NCBI RefSeq assembly: GCF_039535475.1
Contig: NZ_BAAAXG010000006.1
Coordinates: 124,001 to 188,000, forward strand
Direction: 5' to 3'
Source of the DNA: Streptomyces showdoensis
GTDB lineage: Bacteria; Actinomycetota; Actinomycetes; Streptomycetales; Streptomycetaceae
DNA: 64,000 nucleotides
Translations under genes and position numbers: made by a program
Shown here: one piece after another, positions 16,506-24,671 of the stretch
Position numbering within the stretch: position 1 is the first letter of the stretch
Layout: each line of letters starts with the position of its first letter
The notes under the pieces: generated by a model
The model's input: only the letters and a program-made list of their open reading frames with translations
Told to the model about the DNA's origin: nothing
The model's database searches: none

Positions 16506-16715
16506 ACTCCTCGGCCAGCTTGGCGGGATAGCTGCGGTCGCGGTCAGCGGCCGGCGGTCTCCCGGACCAGGCCGTCGATCAGGGCGAGGGCGTCGTGCGC
16601 GGCGTACTCCTCGGCCAGCTTGGCGGGATAGCTGCGGTCGCGGTCAGCGGCCGGCGGTCTCCCGGACCAGGCCGTCGATCAGGGCGAGGGCGTCGTGCGC
16701 GGCGTACTCCTCGGC
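16506..16715. repeat. 100-bp tandem duplication at the glycosyltransferase 3' end
   Basis: Bases 16506-16615 are identical to 16606-16715, a two-copy tandem repeat with a 100-bp period. The shared junction is ACTCCTCGGC, present three times at 100-bp spacing, which could have mediated slippage or misassembly. The unit carries the last about 22 codons and stop of the glycosyltransferase gene, so a free duplicate of that gene end lies downstream of it. Confidence 0.95.
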
Positions 16716-17963
16716 GAGGGCGGCGGCGCGCTCGCGGTAGGAGGGCGTGGACAGGACGGTGTCGACGGCCTCCCGGAGCGCCTCCACGGTGGGGTCGGCG
16801 GTACGGAGGTTGACGCCGGTGCCGGACCACTCGACGCGGGCGGCGACCTCCGGCTTGTCCTCGGTGTCGCCGCCGACGACCAGCGGGACGCCGTGGGCGA
16901 GGGCGGCCTGGGTGCCGCCGTAGCCGCCGTTGGTGACCAGCAGGTCGGCCAGCGGCAGGAGTTCGGCGAAGGGGACGAAGCCGGCGATGCGGGCGTTGGC
17001 CGGGACGGCGGGCAGCTCGGCGGCGACCCGTTCGGCCGCGTCGGGGCGGCCGGTGGCGGCGACGACGAAGACGTCCTCGCGGTCGGCGAGGGCCCGGACG
17101 GTGGGGACGACGAGCCGGCCGAGGGCGGTGTTGGCGAGGGTGCCCTGGGTGACCACGACGATCCGCCTGCCGTCCGCGCGGGCCTTCCGGAGCTCGGGCC
17201 ACCAGGCGGGCGGCTCCTGGGCGGCGCCCGGGTCGATGGGGATCGCGCCCACGAAGCGGACGGTGGCGGGCTGGTCGCTGCGCGGGTACTCGAATCCGGC
17301 CACGGTGAGCTGGAGGAAGACGTCGGCGGCCTGGATCCGGAGCCAGCCGAGCGACCCTTCGGCCAGGGTCGCTCCGGCGCGGGCGAAGCAGCCGCGCAGG
17401 TGCTCGGCGAGGGGCCTGCCCCGCTCGGCCATCTCGGCCGCCAGCTCCGCGTACCGCGCGCGCTGCCGCTCGTCGACGGGCGGCAGGAGGCCGAGCAGGT
17501 GGGGCGCGGTGTCCCGGCTGTCGACGCCGAGCGGCGAGATGCCCACGCTGAACACGGCCGGGCGGCGGCCCGGCTCCTCGGACAGGGCGAGCGCCACGCC
17601 GCCGAGGAACAGGTTGTCGTGGATCACGACGGAGGCCGGGAACTCCGCGAGCAGCTCCCGGACCGCCGTGAGCTGGGCGGGGATCGGGTCGCCGAAGACG
17701 TGCATGACGTCCCACATGACCTGGGCCGGTCCGGCCGGGATCTCCTCCCGGCCGGGGAAGCGGGCCGCCAGGTCGCGGTCGTCGTAGTCCGCCTCGGCGG
17801 GCAGCGCCCGGAAGACGGGACCGGCCGCCTCGACCTCGGCGGCGAAGCGGGAGCCGCCGAGGAAGACCACCTCGTGGCCGAGGCCGGAGAGGTGCCGGGC
17901 GATCTGGAGCAGTGGAGCGTGGTGGCCGGAGACGGGTGTGGCGGCCACGAGGATCCTGGACAT
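16644..17963 (-). CDS. GT1-family (macrolide-type) glycosyltransferase
   Basis: A 439-residue GT-B glycosyltransferase. The N-terminal acceptor lobe starts ILVAATPVSGHHAPLLQIA, and the C-terminal donor lobe has the nucleotide-sugar motif region VTNGGYGGTQAALAHGVPLV, corresponding to the HxG/PSPG-like segment in MGT/UGT proteins. Length and pattern fit the macrolide-inactivating (Mgt/OleD-like) and antibiotic-tailoring families. There is no biosynthetic cluster nearby, so detoxification is as likely as tailoring. Its 3' end is inside a 100-bp tandem duplication, and its upstream region holds short repeats. It is divergent from an AlkZ-like glycosylase gene. Confidence 0.9.
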   Translation of the reverse strand: MSRILVAATPVSGHHAPLLQIARHLSGLGHEVVFLGGSRFAAEVEAAGPVFRALPAEADYDDRDLAARFPGREEIPAGPAQVMWDVMHVFGDPIPAQLTAVRELLAEFPASVVIHDNLFLGGVALALSEEPGRRPAVFSVGISPLGVDSRDTAPHLLGLLPPVDERQRARYAELAAEMAERGRPLAEHLRGCFARAGATLAEGSLGWLRIQAADVFLQLTVAGFEYPRSDQPATVRFVGAIPIDPGAAQEPPAWWPELRKARADGRRIVVVTQGTLANTALGRLVVPTVRALADREDVFVVAATGRPDAAERVAAELPAVPANARIAGFVPFAELLPLADLLVTNGGYGGTQAALAHGVPLVVGGDTEDKPEVAARVEWSGTGVNLRTADPTVEALREAVDTVLSTPSYRERAAALAEEYAAHDALALIDGLVRETAGR

Positions 17964-17994
17964 GGTGAAGTTCCCCCCTGGGTCGGTGCGTTCG

Positions 17995-18040
17995 GCGGTC
18001 GGCGCGTCGAGCGGTCGGCGCGTCGAGCGGTCGGCGCGTC
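17995..18040. repeat. 16-bp direct repeats in the divergent promoter region
   Basis: GCGGTCGGCGCGTCGA occurs twice in tandem (17995-18010, 18011-18026), followed by a third copy lacking the last two bases (18027-18040). It lies between the divergent glycosyltransferase and AlkZ-like genes, 32 bp or more upstream of the former. It may be an operator array or simple slippage. Confidence 0.85.
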
Positions 18041-18160
18041 TCCACCGGTGACGCGCGTAGCGAGCCTACGAGCTGCGGTGACGGAGCCTCGAAGCATCGT
18101 CCCGGGACGGCGCGTCGCCCCGGCGCCGCCCGGCCCCGCGGGCTCGGGGAGAATGCCCCC

Positions 18161-19297
18161 GTGAAGATCACCGCTCGCGAGCTCAACCGCGCCTCGCTCG
18201 GCCGTCAGCTGCTCCTGGAGCGCGCGCCGCTGGGCGTCGCGGAAGGGGTCCGGCGGGTGGTCGCGCTCCAGGCGCAGCACGCCGGTTCGCCGTATCTGGC
18301 CCTGTGGAACCGGCTGGCGGGGCTCGATCCGGCCGAGGTGGACGCCGTCTTCGCGCGCCGTGAGGTGGTGAAGGCGACGCTGATGCGGATCACCCTGCAC
18401 GCGGTGCACGCCGGGGACTACCGGATGTTCCGGGAGGCGCTCCAGCAGACCCTCTACGGGTCGCGGCTCGGGTTCCGGTTCGCGGAGACGGGGCTCACGC
18501 CCGCCGACGGCGAGGAGCTGGTGCCGGGCCTGCTGGCGTTCGCCGAGCAGCCGCGCACGGTGGCCGAGTTGCGCGGGTGGCTGGAGGAGCGGGTGGGCCC
18601 GGAGCGGGCCGAGGGCGCGTGCTGGGGGCTGCGGGCGTACGCGCCGCTGCACCACCATCCGACCGGCGGCCCCTGGTCGTTCGGCCCGCGCCCGTCGTAC
18701 GTGGCGTCCGGCGGCGCCCCGGTGACCGGGCGCGAGGCGTCGCCCGAGGCGCTGCGGGGTCTGGTGCTGCGCTACGTGGCGGGCTTCGGGCCCGGGTCGG
18801 TGGCGGACGTGGCGCAGTTCGCGATGGTCCGGCGGGCGCCGGTCCGCCGGGCCCTGAAGGAGCTCGACGGCGAACTGGAGCGGCTCGAAGGCCCGGACGG
18901 CACGGAGCTGTTCGACCTGCCGGGGGCTCCGCGGCCGGCCGGGGACACGCCCGCGCCGCCGCGGCTGATGGCGATGTGGGACAGCGTCCTGCTGGCGTAC
19001 GCGGACCGCGGCCGGGTGATCCCGCCCGAGTACCGGCGGGCGGTGATCCGGGTCAACGGCGACGTGCTGCCGACGCTGCTCGTCGACGGGTACGTGGCCG
19101 GGGTGTGGCGGCCGGTCGAGGGCGGCATCGAGGCGACGGCCTTCCACGAGCTGCCGGAGGCGGCGTGGGAGGGGCTCGCCGAGGAGGCGCGGGCCCTGCA
19201 CGCACTGCTCGCCGCGCGCGACCCCGGGCTCTACCGGCGGTACGCCAACTGGTGGGCCAAGCTGCCCGAGGGCCGGGTGCGGGTGCTGCCGGGGTAG
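18161..19297 (+). CDS. AlkZ-like DNA glycosylase (winged-helix HTH_42 family)
   Basis: A 378-residue member of the winged-helix DNA-binding (HTH_42/YcaQ/AlkZ) family. The catalytic Gln-x-Gln motif is Q37-A-Q39 within VVALQAQHAGSPYLALWNR, at the residue numbers reported for AlkZ, the azinomycin-resistance glycosylase that unhooks interstrand crosslinks. The rest follows the family layout of three tandem winged helices and a C-terminal beta barrel (VNGDVLPTLLVDGYVAGVWR). It probably excises bulky alkylated bases or crosslinks. The GTG start follows GAGAAT by 6 bp with no RBS, so the message may be leaderless. The neighbouring antibiotic-type glycosyltransferase is divergent. Confidence 0.82.
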   Translation: MKITARELNRASLGRQLLLERAPLGVAEGVRRVVALQAQHAGSPYLALWNRLAGLDPAEVDAVFARREVVKATLMRITLHAVHAGDYRMFREALQQTLYGSRLGFRFAETGLTPADGEELVPGLLAFAEQPRTVAELRGWLEERVGPERAEGACWGLRAYAPLHHHPTGGPWSFGPRPSYVASGGAPVTGREASPEALRGLVLRYVAGFGPGSVADVAQFAMVRRAPVRRALKELDGELERLEGPDGTELFDLPGAPRPAGDTPAPPRLMAMWDSVLLAYADRGRVIPPEYRRAVIRVNGDVLPTLLVDGYVAGVWRPVEGGIEATAFHELPEAAWEGLAEEARALHALLAARDPGLYRRYANWWAKLPEGRVRVLPG

Positions 19298-19318
19298 CAC
19301 CCGCGTCCCGCCGCCCGG

Positions 19319-20230
19319 CTATCCCCCGTACCGCAGTGCCGAGGCGTACGCCTCGTCCGGGTCCAGGCGGCGGAGTTCCTCGGCGATGAGTTCGGCCGTG
19401 GTGCGGACCTTGAGGGCCATGACGCGGCTCGGCTGGCCGGGGATGGCGAGGTGGGCCACCGGGCCCTCCGGGCGGTCGATACGGATCTCGCCGTCGGGGG
19501 TGCCCATGCGGACCGCCGTGACGACCGGGCCGTCCGTGACCACCCGCTCGACGGGGACGTCCAGCCGGTCGCCGAACCAGCGGGCGAGGAGCTCGGCGCT
19601 GGGGTTGTCGGCCTCGCTCTCGACGGCGGCCGAGACCACCGACGTACCGGCCTGGTCGAGGGCGGCGGCGAGCAGGGAGCGCCACGGCGTGAGCCGGGTC
19701 CAGGCGAGGTCCGTGTCGCCGGGGGCGTACGAGGCGGCCCGGGCGGCGAGGGCGGCGATCGGGTCCTCGACGGCGTAGGTGTCGGTGATCCGGCGCTGGG
19801 CGAGGGCGCCCAACGGGTCCCGGGAGGGGACCTCGGGGGCGTCGACCGGCCACCAGACGACGACGGGCGCGTCGGGGAGGAGGAGGGGGAGGACGACGGA
19901 GTCGGCGCGGTGGCCGAGTTCGCCGTGGAGGCGGAGCAGGACGGTCTCGCCCGCGCCGGCGTCGGTGCCGACCCGGACCTCGGCGTCGAGGCGGGTCTCG
20001 TTGCGGCCGCGCGGCGAGCGGGCGTGCCGCTTGATGACGACGAGGGTGCGGGACGGATGCTCGCGGGAGGCCTCGTTCGCCGCCTTCACGGCGTCGTAGG
20101 CGTTCTCCTCGTCGGTGACGATGACCAGGGTGAGCACCATGCCGACGGCCGGGGTGCCGACGGCGCGGCGGCCTTCCAGGATCGCCTTGTTGATCTTGCT
20201 GGAGTTGGTGTCCGTGAGATCGATCTTCAT
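19319..20230 (-). CDS. opcA: OpcA-type glucose-6-phosphate dehydrogenase assembly protein
   Basis: A 303-residue OpcA family protein: N-terminal MKIDLTDTNSSKINKAILEG, central PDAPVVVWWPVDAP, and C-terminal AEELRRLDPDEAYASALRYG are all characteristic. OpcA is needed for assembly and redox-responsive activation of G6P dehydrogenase, feeding NADPH supply. In most actinomycetes it sits immediately after zwf in a tkt-tal-zwf-opcA operon; here no zwf or pentose-phosphate gene is adjacent, so this looks like an orphan or second copy. The ATG at 20230 with GGAAGGAA upstream is preferred to the longer frame. Confidence 0.92.
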   Translation of the reverse strand: MKIDLTDTNSSKINKAILEGRRAVGTPAVGMVLTLVIVTDEENAYDAVKAANEASREHPSRTLVVIKRHARSPRGRNETRLDAEVRVGTDAGAGETVLLRLHGELGHRADSVVLPLLLPDAPVVVWWPVDAPEVPSRDPLGALAQRRITDTYAVEDPIAALAARAASYAPGDTDLAWTRLTPWRSLLAAALDQAGTSVVSAAVESEADNPSAELLARWFGDRLDVPVERVVTDGPVVTAVRMGTPDGEIRIDRPEGPVAHLAIPGQPSRVMALKVRTTAELIAEELRRLDPDEAYASALRYGG

Positions 20231-20331
20231 GGCCGGCGTCCGTTCCTTCCCTCGCGAGTCCGCATGCGCTCCCCCTGCTCTCCCCGTAGCACCGGTCGGG
20301 CTCCGGATCTTCCCGAACACTATCGGGGTGT

Positions 20332-21264
20332 TCAGGCCTCGCCGACCGAGAGCACCAGCTTGCCCCGGGTGTGACCGCCGCCGCTGAGCCGCCAGGCCTC
20401 GGCCGCCTCGCGCAGCGGCAGGACCTTCTCGACGGGGACGGTCAGGCGCCCCTCGTCGGCGAGGGCCGCGAGCGCGGTCAGGCCCGCGCCGTCGGGCCGC
20501 ACCCAGACGTAGTGGCCGCCGAGCGCGGCCGCCCGGTGGTCGGCGATGGAGGCAAGCCGGGCGGGGGACCCGAGGAGTTCGACGGAGACGTCGAGGGCTT
20601 CGCCGCCGCCGACGAAGTCGAGCGCGGCGTCCACGCCGTCCGGGGCCAGTTCCCGCACCCGGTCGGCGAGCCCGGGGCCGTACGCGACGGGTTCGGCGCC
20701 CAGTTCGCGCAGGAAGGCGTGGTTGCCGGGGCTCGCGGTGCCGATGACCCGGGCGCCGCGGGCCAGCGCGAGCTGGGTGCCGAGGGAGCCGACGCCGCCG
20801 GCCGCGGCGTGCACCAGCACGGTGTCGCCCGGGCCGACGCCGACCCGGTCGGCGGCCTGGAGGGCGGTGAGTCCGGCGAGCGGGAGGCCCGCGGTCTGGG
20901 CCCAGCTCAGCGTGCGGGGCTTGCGGGCGAGCATGCGGACCTGGGCGGAGACCTTCTCCGCGTAGCCGCCGTGTTCGGCGCTGTCCTTGCGGATGTAGCC
21001 GAACACCTCGTCGCCCGGGGCGAATTCGGTGGAGTCGAGCCCGTTGCGCTCGACCACCCCGGCGACGTCCCAGCCGGGGATCATCGGGAAGTGGGCGACC
21101 ATCAGGGCGTCCAGCCCGCCGGCGGCGAGCTTCCAGTCGACGGGGTTGATGCCCGCGGCCACCACCCGGATCAGGACCTCGCCGGGGGCGACCTTCGGGT
21201 CGGGGAGGTCGACGAGCGCGAGGTCGTCGGGGCCGCCGTACCGCGGCATCGTCATCGCCTGCAC
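20332..21264 (-). CDS. NADP-dependent medium-chain oxidoreductase (quinone oxidoreductase-like)
   Basis: A 310-residue zinc-independent MDR/quinone oxidoreductase: N-terminal MQAMTMPRYGGPDDLALVDLP, cofactor motif VHAAAGGVGSLGTQLALARGA near residues 150-170, and a substrate-domain ending GGHTRGKLVLSVGE. It reduces quinones or enones using NADPH. The DoxX gene stops 4 bp before its start, so the two form an operon (DoxX first). A short inverted repeat (GAACAC...GTGTTC, 20315-20333) straddles its stop and may serve as a weak terminator. Confidence 0.92.
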   Translation of the reverse strand: MQAMTMPRYGGPDDLALVDLPDPKVAPGEVLIRVVAAGINPVDWKLAAGGLDALMVAHFPMIPGWDVAGVVERNGLDSTEFAPGDEVFGYIRKDSAEHGGYAEKVSAQVRMLARKPRTLSWAQTAGLPLAGLTALQAADRVGVGPGDTVLVHAAAGGVGSLGTQLALARGARVIGTASPGNHAFLRELGAEPVAYGPGLADRVRELAPDGVDAALDFVGGGEALDVSVELLGSPARLASIADHRAAALGGHYVWVRPDGAGLTALAALADEGRLTVPVEKVLPLREAAEAWRLSGGGHTRGKLVLSVGEA

Positions 21265-21268
21265 GGCG

Positions 21269-21829
21269 TCAGCCCTCCTGGTCCGGGGCGGTCCCGTGCT
21301 CGGGCTCGGGTTCGTGGCGGGCCTCCGCCTGGGCCTGGGCGCGGCGGCCGACGACGGCCGCGGCGGCGAGCGCGGTGCCGACGAAGGCGACGGCGACCAC
21401 CCAGGGGCGGTCGAGGACGTGGCCGGTGGCGTGGTCGAGGGAGTAGCGGCCCGCCCCGGCGACGCCGATGGCGGCGGCGGTGAAGCCGAGGAAGGCGGGG
21501 TACTCGTATCCGCCGCCCTGGGCGAAGAAGCCGGCCGGGGCGTGCACGGCGACCGCGCCCGCCATGGCCCCCGCCGCGGCGGCGCCGGCCGCCGGGGTGG
21601 CCAGGCCCAGGGCGAGCAGCGCGCCGCCGCCCGCCTCGCCGAGCCCCGCCGCGATGGCGCTCTCCCGGGCGGGCGAGAAGCCCATCGCCTCCATTCCCTT
21701 GGCGGTTCCCTCGATGCCGCCGCCCCCGAACCAGCCGAAGAGCTTCTGGGTTCCGTGGGCGGCCAGGACAGCGCCGGTGCCGACCCTCAGGACGAGCAGT
21801 CCCAGGTCGCGGCGGTTGAGCGGGGTCAT
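21269..21829 (-). CDS. DoxX-family membrane protein
   Basis: A 186-residue protein with four predicted transmembrane helices and the DoxX opening RRDLGLLVLRVGTGAVLAAHGTQKLFGWFG (quoted in part: VLAAHGTQKLFGWFG). The last about 25 residues are charged and Pro/Glu-rich. DoxX proteins are linked to membrane redox and thiol-stress systems in mycobacteria. The ATG at 21829 has GGGAGA 4 bp upstream and is chosen over the longer open frame. It is translated just before the NADPH oxidoreductase gene. Confidence 0.88.
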   Translation of the reverse strand: MTPLNRRDLGLLVLRVGTGAVLAAHGTQKLFGWFGGGGIEGTAKGMEAMGFSPARESAIAAGLGEAGGGALLALGLATPAAGAAAAGAMAGAVAVHAPAGFFAQGGGYEYPAFLGFTAAAIGVAGAGRYSLDHATGHVLDRPWVVAVAFVGTALAAAAVVGRRAQAQAEARHEPEPEHGTAPDQEG

Positions 21830-22020
21830 GGGGTCTCCCGGTGCGTGACGGGGTCGCGGCGGGTGCGGCGAACTCCACAGCTGCTCCCCACTCTGCTCCG
21901 CCCGCCGCCGCGACCCTCTGCGGTACTCGGCCATCCAGGTCATTTTTGCCATGTTTTGCGGCGTTCGTCCGGTGTTGCTTTAGTGAGAGCGCATGGCCCG
22001 CCCGACGGAAGTGGGACGTA

Positions 22021-23396
22021 TGACCGCCGATTCCCCCGAGACCGCCGCCCTGCGTGCGAAGGTCCGCGCGCTCATGCCACGCGCCAAGGAGGACCTGGCC
22101 GCCCTGGTCGCGATGCGCTCGGTCGCCGACCCCCGGCAGTTCCCGCCGGAGGAGTGCGCCCGGGCGGCCGACTTCCTCGTGACGGCGTTCACCGAGGCCG
22201 GGCTGCGGGACATGCGGCGGGTGACCACCCCGGACGGCACGGACGCGGTGGTGGGGCACGCTCCGGGCCCCGAGGGCGCGCCGACGGTGCTCCTGTACTG
22301 CCACTACGACGTGCAGCCGCCGCTGGACGACGACGCCTGGCGGACCCCGCCGTTCGAACTGACCGAGCGCGAGGGGCGCTGGTACGGACGGGGCACCGCC
22401 GACTGCAAGGGCAACATCGCGATGCACCTGACCGCCCTGCGCGCGCTCGGCGGCCCGGACGGCGAGGGCTTCCCGGTCCACCTCAAGTTCGTCGCGGAGG
22501 GTTCGGAGGAGCAGGGCACCGGCGGCCTGGAACAGCTGGTGCCGCAACGGCCGGAGCTCTTCGCCGCCGACGCCCTGCTGGTCTGCGACACCGGCAACTT
22601 CGCGCTCGGCCTGCCCACCGCCACCACCTCGCTGCGCGGCCTCGCCAACGTGGTGGTGACCGTCTCCACGCTGAGGGGCGAGATGCACTCGGGCATGTTC
22701 GGCGGCCCCGCCCCGGACGCGCTCGCCGCGCTGGTGCGGATCCTGGACAGCCTGTGCGACGAGGCCGGCAACACGACCGTCAAGGGTCTGGCGGCCGACG
22801 GGTCCTGGGCGGGCGTCGACTATCCGGTGGAGCAGTTCCGCGCCGACGTCGGGGCGCTCGACGGGGTGTCGCTGCTCGGCACGGGCACGGTCGCCGAGGA
22901 GCTGTGGGCGCGGCCCGCGGTCACGGTGCTGGGCATCGACTGCCCGCCGGTGGTCGGCTCCTCGGCCGCCGTGCAGGCGAAGGTACGGGCCCGGGTCAGC
23001 CTCCGCGTACCGCCGGGGGTCGACGCCGAGGAGGCGCGGTCCGCGCTCACGGCCCATCTGCTCGCGGCGGCGCCCTGGGGCGCCCGGGTCGAGGTGGAGC
23101 CGGAGAGCGTGGGCCAGCCGTTCGAGGCCCGCACCGACGGGCCCGCCTACCGGGCGCTGGGCTCGGCGCTGAGCCGGGCCTACGGGAAGGACATGGTCCG
23201 GGCGGGGCAGGGCGGTTCGATCCCGCTCTGCAACGTGCTCTCCGGGCAGTTCCCGGAGGCGGAGATCGCCCTGATCGGGGTCGAGGAGCCCGGCTGCCTC
23301 ATCCACGCGCCCAACGAGAGCGTGGACCCCGCCGAGATCGAGACGATGGCGCTGGCCGAGGCGCTGTTCCTGCGTACCTACGCGAACCCGGACTGA
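22021..23396 (+). CDS. M20-family metallo-dipeptidase
   Basis: An M20 zinc peptidase of about 458 residues. Metal-ligand segments are LLYCHYDVQPP, GRGTADCKGN and VAEGSEEQGTGG; a central dimerisation domain sits between about residues 200 and 310, and the C-terminal ligand is in EPGCLIHAPNES. It likely hydrolyses dipeptides or similar amides in the cytosol. ATG 22021 has GGAAGTGGGA just upstream and fits homologue N-termini; an ATG at 21993 in the same frame follows a TTTAGT -10-like hexamer and could be a leaderless start. Confidence 0.92.
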
Positions 23397-23425
23397 GGGC
23401 GCGCGAAGAGGAGTGGAGTGACGTC

Positions 23426-24028
23426 ATGACACAGACGGACGACCGGCCCCCACGGGGCGACCTGCCGACGGGACCGCTCGGCGCGCTGGCCGGCGTCGCC
23501 TGGCAGGCCCTGCTGATCGCGGGCCTCTTCGCCCTGGTCCTGGGCGTGCTGGTGCTGGCCTGGCCGAAGGCCACGCTGACCGTCGTCGGTGTGCTCTTCG
23601 GCATCTACCTGCTGGTCAGCGGTGTGCTGCAACTGGTCGCGGCCTTCGGCACGCACGCCAGGACCTCGCTGCGGGTGATGGCCTTCATCAGCGGCACGCT
23701 GGGCATCCTGCTCGGCCTGTTCTGCTTCAAGGGCTCGACGCAGTCGATCCTGCTGCTGGCCCTGTGGATCGGGATCGGCTGGCTGTTCCGCGGCATCATG
23801 CAGACGGTCGCGGCGGCCTCCGACCCGGCGATGCCGGCCCGGGGCTGGCAGATCGCCCTGGGTGTGATCAGCGCGCTGGCCGGTGTGGTGCTGATCGTCT
23901 CGCCGCTGGAGTCGGTGGCGGTGCTGACCGTCCTCGGCGGCATCTGGCTGCTCGCCGTCGGCGTGGCCGAGATCGTGACCGCGTTCATGGTCCGCTCGCG
24001 CGCCAAGCAGATCCCGCCGGGCGTCTGA
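23426..24028 (+). CDS. HdeD-family acid-resistance membrane protein
   Basis: A 200-residue HdeD/DUF308 protein with six predicted transmembrane helices in three pairs (for example LFALVLGVLVLAWPKATLTV and GIWLLAVGVAEIVTAFMV). Family members are linked to acid or envelope stress in enterobacteria; the function in Streptomyces is unknown. The RBS GAGGAG lies about 13 bp before the ATG, 29 bp after the peptidase stop, so it could be co-transcribed with it. A strong terminator follows. Confidence 0.88.
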   Translation: MTQTDDRPPRGDLPTGPLGALAGVAWQALLIAGLFALVLGVLVLAWPKATLTVVGVLFGIYLLVSGVLQLVAAFGTHARTSLRVMAFISGTLGILLGLFCFKGSTQSILLLALWIGIGWLFRGIMQTVAAASDPAMPARGWQIALGVISALAGVVLIVSPLESVAVLTVLGGIWLLAVGVAEIVTAFMVRSRAKQIPPGV

Positions 24029-24055
24029 ACGCGCGCCCCCGGCACCCCCGAGGAT

Positions 24056-24088
24056 CCGAGGCCCCGGCCCACCCGGCCGGGGCCTCGG
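24056..24088 (+). terminator. stem-loop terminator after the HdeD gene
   Basis: Bases 24056-24069 and 24075-24088 are a perfect 14-bp inverted repeat with a 5-nt loop, 28 bp after the stop codon. Confidence 0.8.
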
Positions 24089-24160
24089 CACGCTGCGCTA
24101 CATTTTGCCGGTCCTTGACCGCGATCCTTCACGATCATTCCTTCCGGAGCCGGCATTCCC

Positions 24161-24583
24161 ATGAGCGACATCGTCAACGGCCTCGGCCGGGCCTCCGCGT
24201 ACGGCGCCCTCGGCGTCGTCCTGCTGCTCCTCGGCATCTTCCTGGTCGACCTGCTGACCCCCGGCAAGCTGGGGCGGCAGATCTGGGAGGACCGCAACCG
24301 CAACGCCGCCGTCGTCCTCTCCTCCGCCCTGCTCGGCATAGGCGGGATCGTCTTCACCTCGATCTGGACCACCTACGACGACTTCGCCAAGGGGCTGGTC
24401 TCCACGGCCGCGTTCGGGCTGCTCGGCCTGGTCATGATGGCGGTGGCGTTCCTGGTGGTGGACCTGGTCACCCCGGGCAAGCTGGGCGCCACCCTGGTCG
24501 ACCCCGAGCCGCACCCGGCGGTCTGGGTGACCGCCTCGTGCAACCTCGCCGTCTCCGCGGTCCTCTCCGCCTCCATCGCCTGA
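24161..24583 (+). CDS. DUF350 membrane protein
   Basis: A 140-residue protein with four transmembrane helices in two related halves. Each half ends in the DUF350 signature: LVDLLTPGKLGRQIWED and VVDLVTPGKLGATLVDP. Such proteins often accompany envelope-stress systems (for example next to DUF4178 or PspA genes), but no such partner is here. The ATG is preceded by TTCCGGAG. GC-rich inverted repeats between 24604 and 24641 downstream may end the transcript. Confidence 0.88.
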   Translation: MSDIVNGLGRASAYGALGVVLLLLGIFLVDLLTPGKLGRQIWEDRNRNAAVVLSSALLGIGGIVFTSIWTTYDDFAKGLVSTAAFGLLGLVMMAVAFLVVDLVTPGKLGATLVDPEPHPAVWVTASCNLAVSAVLSASIA

Positions 24584-24671
24584 CCCGCTTCCGGCCCCCG
24601 CCCCGGGGCCGGCCCCGGCCCGCCGCCTTGGGGCCGGCCCCGCGGTCGGCCCGGCGGGGGGCGGCCCGGGG

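Noticed and set aside
6705..19297. PPTase, glycosyltransferase and glycosylase as parts of one biosynthetic gene cluster
   Set aside because: No PKS, NRPS, terpene or other core enzyme in the window, and the genes are separated by the conflict operon on different strands.
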